Positions 56,801 through 61,728 of a DNA stretch of 64,000 nucleotides are shown here, in pieces. Source of the stretch: Pachyseris speciosa (Eukaryota; Cnidaria; Anthozoa; Scleractinia; Pachyseridae); NCBI GenBank assembly GCA_016490735.1, contig JAEMWC010000057.1, positions 1,441,001 through 1,505,000 of the forward strand. Direction: 5' to 3'. The position numbers were made by a program, and so were the translations under genes. Below the pieces are notes generated by a model, which was not told the DNA's origin, ran no database searches, and was given only the letters and a program-made list of their open reading frames with translations. Numbering within the stretch: the stretch's first letter is position 1; each line of letters starts with the position of its first letter.

Positions 56801-59800
56801 GTTAGCTTCAAGAATAAAAAAAAATTAAATGGCCGTTAATTACCCTCGGCAGTATTTATAGCACACAAAGCACAAATAAACATAACAGGTCAAGAATCCC
56901 AACTAGCAGGAGGCAAACCAGTTGACTGTTTACAAGTGTGGCAGAGCTAGAGCGGGACTTGAACCCGGCGGCCTCCGCATTGCAAGTCCAGTGTCTAACC
57001 GCTCGGATTGAACCCATAAAAATCAAGTTATCTGAAATTGAAAGGCCAGACTGTTTAATAAATCCCTGACGTTTCGGGCTCTGCCTTCCATCCATCTGCT
57101 GATGTATGATCACTAGAAAAACTGAAATTTGTGTGACATTCTGTATCTGTCCTTCTGTATCTCCTTCATGTTTTTACACGTTATTTGGTATTCTAGCTGT
57201 ATCAGCTCATGTTGTGGGAGAAGATGACGCTGTGATGAAAGCTGCAAATGCTAAGGACATTGTATTGAAGATATGGCACTCCAAGGATGGCCCAGTATCA
57301 GATAAACCCCCGGCCAGGGTAAAGAAGTTCTTATAAATCATTTGTTAATTAACTTTGTTGTTCTTGAATGTAGTGTGGTGGATACCTTAGGCTGTGGACA
57401 GGCGTATTTTTACGTGGTCAACACTTTTGAACGTCCCTTTATGTTTGTCAACTGTGTCGAATAATGACACATGAGGGACCTGTAAGGCATTTCTGGTCTA
57501 ATTTTCATAAGTGTATAGGGTGGATGGAAATAAAGGGAGTATTTGGGATTCTTGTATCACCAGTTTTAGACAAAGATTGCTGTTTGGATCTTTGGTGAAG
57601 GTTGTACATCAATGTATGTCTTGATTATTGTGTATAACGTTACGGCAACAAATTTACTGACGTGCACTAACTCTTTACTCGTTATGTTTTATTAAGGCCA
57701 CCACGTTGTACCCATCAAAACGGAAATTAACAGATAAAGATGGAGAATTCTACTTCAGGTATGTTTCAATGAAGCAACTGTCGAATTTGGCGAAACAGTT
57801 AGTTTATCTCCTCATTTGTGCTGGCTTGTGACGCTGCCTTTTTGTTTCCTGTAGGGACCTCAAGGTACCTGATGTGTCAGGGGCTTACTGCATGGTGATT
57901 CAGTTTGGATCTGTAGGAGCAGTGACACTCTCAAGTAAACCGGTGAGAGCAACTTTATATTAGGCGCATGGAACTGAATAGACCCTTTACATAATTTCGC
58001 CCGACAAGTTTTTCTTTTATTTTTATGATAATCAGCCTTTCTAACCTCGCAAGCATGTGCAAAATTCAATAATTTTTTTCCTTAAAATGAGGTTAGTAAA
58101 AATATTCAAATCGTCCGCCATTACGAAAAAGGTCTATAGGGTTCAGCTGTGGTTGGAGGACACCCTAGCCAGTTTTTTTTTTCTTGTTTCTGGAAAGTAG
58201 ACGTGGTAAACAAGCAATAACAAAGAAAACACTGGGATTGGAAGGTAAATGTGATTTTTAAAACGCAATCGAAATCAAGATTTTCGAAGTAAAAACCACG
58301 CACAAAGAAGACTGGCACTAGTGACAGTTGTGACGTCATCCCGGTAGGTCCACGACAAACGAATAAGATTTATTTCTTCACATAATGTATTTGGTAGACT
58401 TAAATTATCGGAATTCGTTTTCACTGGGTTTTTAACCCATTGACTACCAGGGAAAAGTGGTGCTGTCCTAAGCCACTGGAGGCTCAAGGTTTCTGAAAAC
58501 GTCATTTTGACGTAGCTATTTTTTATCCGTGAAGCGACAACAATGGCCCAAGTTCGGTTTGCTTGCGATTTCTGCTAAATTTACAGCCATTTTTCATCTT
58601 TAGCGGCTGCCTGATGAGCATCATTAAGCGTGACGGTAGCTAAGAGTCCACTTTCTCAAAGAATCGAGCAAGGTGATGTACTTTGTTGTTGAATTTGGCT
58701 TGTTACTCGACGAACTGGGAATTTGGCCGGTCGAACACTTAGTACCTTTGGGACTCGACTATTGATGAATTTCTCGACCTACCGCCACATATTTTGGAAT
58801 TTCTGAGTACTGAAGATGACCACAAGCAGGAATTTTTGGCAGTAGGTCGGAGTGGCTGTATGAAAGAATTGGGAGAAGGAACGGGTGCTGTCAAAAATTC
58901 TCGTCATTTCCCAGCATGCAACGTGGTCTAGATGTTGAAAATGGCGGAAAGGCCCGAATGCACTGGAACAAAAGGCTGTATCTACGCTCGGGAGAAGAAT
59001 ATGAACAAAAAATGTCATTTCTAAGCTAGAAAAAGGACTGAATTTCATTATGATGGTTGAAGTTTGGTTTTTCGGCGATGATTTCCTTAAAAAACATGAA
59101 GGCAAAAAGGGGCATTTTTGTCGTTTCTCTTTGACGTTAAAACGGTCAGTTTCGTTCTTGTCCAAACTCAAAAGGCCATATTTGGTAAAAATCGCAACGT
59201 TTCTTGCATTTATTGGATATCCAAATTTAAAGGGCATTCCATTTCGTGCTCACAACTAACAGTTAAGACAATAATCGTGCGATTGAGAAAGTTGCAATGT
59301 TTTGAAGCATGGGAGTTTTTTACGGCCGGTTTTGGCCGGCACGGGTGCCAATGGGTTAAGGGTGATAGGCACTTTAACAATTCATGATTCACAACTGCAA
59401 TGGTCTCTCATGTCTTTACAAGGTTCACTTGCTATCTATTGCAGATCACATTCACAGCTAAGGCTGGTCAACCTGTGAAGCTTGAACCCGAATCAATCCC
59501 TGCTACTCCAACTGTATCCAACACACAGAGGAATAACAGCAGGCTGCTGGTCAAAACACTCAAGCTACAGCTTAAGGTACTGTTAATAGTAAGAGACGTC
59601 GATTGGAAGATAACCAATCACAGAGCTGGATTGGATTTCGCGCTTGTGGTCCAAATAAACCATTGAGAAGAGAGAGACTAGGTCCTAGGGACACATTTAT
59701 TCATGTTTTGCATCGATCTTCTCGTTGGTCAATTTGGGTCACGTGTTCGAAATCTGGCTCTGAGATTGGTTACCACCCAAGGTGGCACCCCTTACTACTA

Positions 59801-61696
59801 CCGTTATTGGTTGTTAAGTTTGCTTATTAAGGTGCTTTTTCATGGTGCAATATTTTAGCACCAAAGTGATTTTTCTCTTGCAAAGGCCACGCGATTTCCG
59901 AAAAAATAAAACGTTACTGCGTCTAGCCTCCTTCGCAGACGTCTTTGGGCTCGTCACGCGTTCCTTCCCCACGAACGTCTGCTGAACTGAACTGCCACTT
60001 CCGTTCGCCGGTTAGCCTTTGTTTTGAACAAACCAATAACGAGCTGCGTAAGAATGGAAATCGACACCCGATTCACGTGCATCGTATGTGAAAATAATCC
60101 CGGGGTCGAAGTCCTACTTTCAAAAAATTGGAAAACGAACTATGATTGGCTAACCACCGCGAACGGAAGTGGCAGTTCAGTTCAGCAGACGTTCGTGGGC
60201 AAGGAACGCGTGACGAGCCCAAAGACGTCTGCGAAGGAGGCTATACTGCGTCGTCTTTCCGCCGACCTTACACAGGCAAAATGACAGGTAAAAATTTGCG
60301 AGAAATATATTCCGGGATTAAATGGTGAGCTGTTGTATCGTCTTGTATATAGTAATGGTGGCTCATGCGCCATTATCAGTGAGCGTTAGCGAAACAACGT
60401 ATATAAAAAATCTCGAGATCTATGTAAGCAACAAATCATTGGCGTAGCCCCAGCTTAAGATAACTTGTAGCTCTAGCAGTGTAGCCCATCACTTAGTAAC
60501 CAAAAAGGTGTCCCACCCCTCCATTTTTACAAGCTTTCTCTCGTTTTGCCAAACACTCTGTCATTAATATTATCACATTGTGCACTGATTTTGTTGCATG
60601 ACGTTCTCGTCACGCTTTCCGTGTGCGCCTGAAAATTCTGCCCAAAGTTCACGTAATGTATTTTACTCGGGTGTTGAAATCATAAACCATTCTTGGTGAT
60701 GAGTTCTTCAGCAATACACCGTCGGCGGCCAACACACACTGTTCTCAGTTGGCCGTTTTGCTGTAGACCAAGTGTACTTCACTAATAAACCTCGACGATT
60801 TCCCTGCAGGATAAGTTTGATAATCTGACTGGCGAAAACCTGAAAGGAAAAGTGGTTATGAAAGTGACGACTTCATCAGAAGGTATCGATGAGATTCCCG
60901 CACTCGCTGGGAATGTGTACTCCATGGAGGTACCCCTTGTCAAGGGCGTGGCCACTGTAAGCAACCTCTTCATACAAGAGAACACTGCCGGCAAGGATGG
61001 CCAGGAGTATCTATTGAACTTCCATACTCAGATTCCTGCTAATGCGTCACCTCATCCCATCCCGCCCTTTACCCTGGCCTTTCTGTTTTATAACGGTGAG
61101 ATCTCTTTGTCCTTTGAAAATCAGTCTGTTTTTTTTCCAGTTTATTTCTACTTTCAAGCCATCTATCGTAGCCATCGCCTTAAAGTTATTCTTTTGTTCG
61201 TATTCAAAATAGCCTCACTAACCTCGTTTTTGAGATCAAAATTCTAAAGAATTTTCTATCCCGAACGAGGTTTGTGAGGCTATTTTGAATACGAACAAAA
61301 GAATAATTTAAAGGCAAAAATTTTTGCATTGGGTCAATATGATTTTATTTCCTGCCCTCAGTGTAAACTACTGGGTCTACCAGTAATTCTGCAAGCCAAT
61401 AAAGTTGTTATTTTGTTTTACTATTTTTTCCTTTGTTTAGTATTCTGTGGTTTGATGAAGGCACTGGACTGAAAGTCGTAACGTTTCCAAACGTGGAATT
61501 GATATCTAGGCGTTTTTGTGAGCTCTACTGTGCATTTTTATGGCCTACTATCTGAAGCATTAAGTATCCTTTACGAAGGGTGAGGTCATGTCGTCGTTTC
61601 AAGCCACGCAGGTACGCCGCTGGTACCAATAGCTTCCATTTCAAATTTTTGATGGACCAAATGGATGTTATGTTTTGCTTTTAAGATGTAAGGAAA

Positions 61697-61728
<32 letters not shown>

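Noticed and set aside
58779..59237. 152-codon minus frame
   Set aside because: It lies wholly inside the TTAA element. The corresponding frame in the sister copy at 27509-28522 is much shorter (83 codons).
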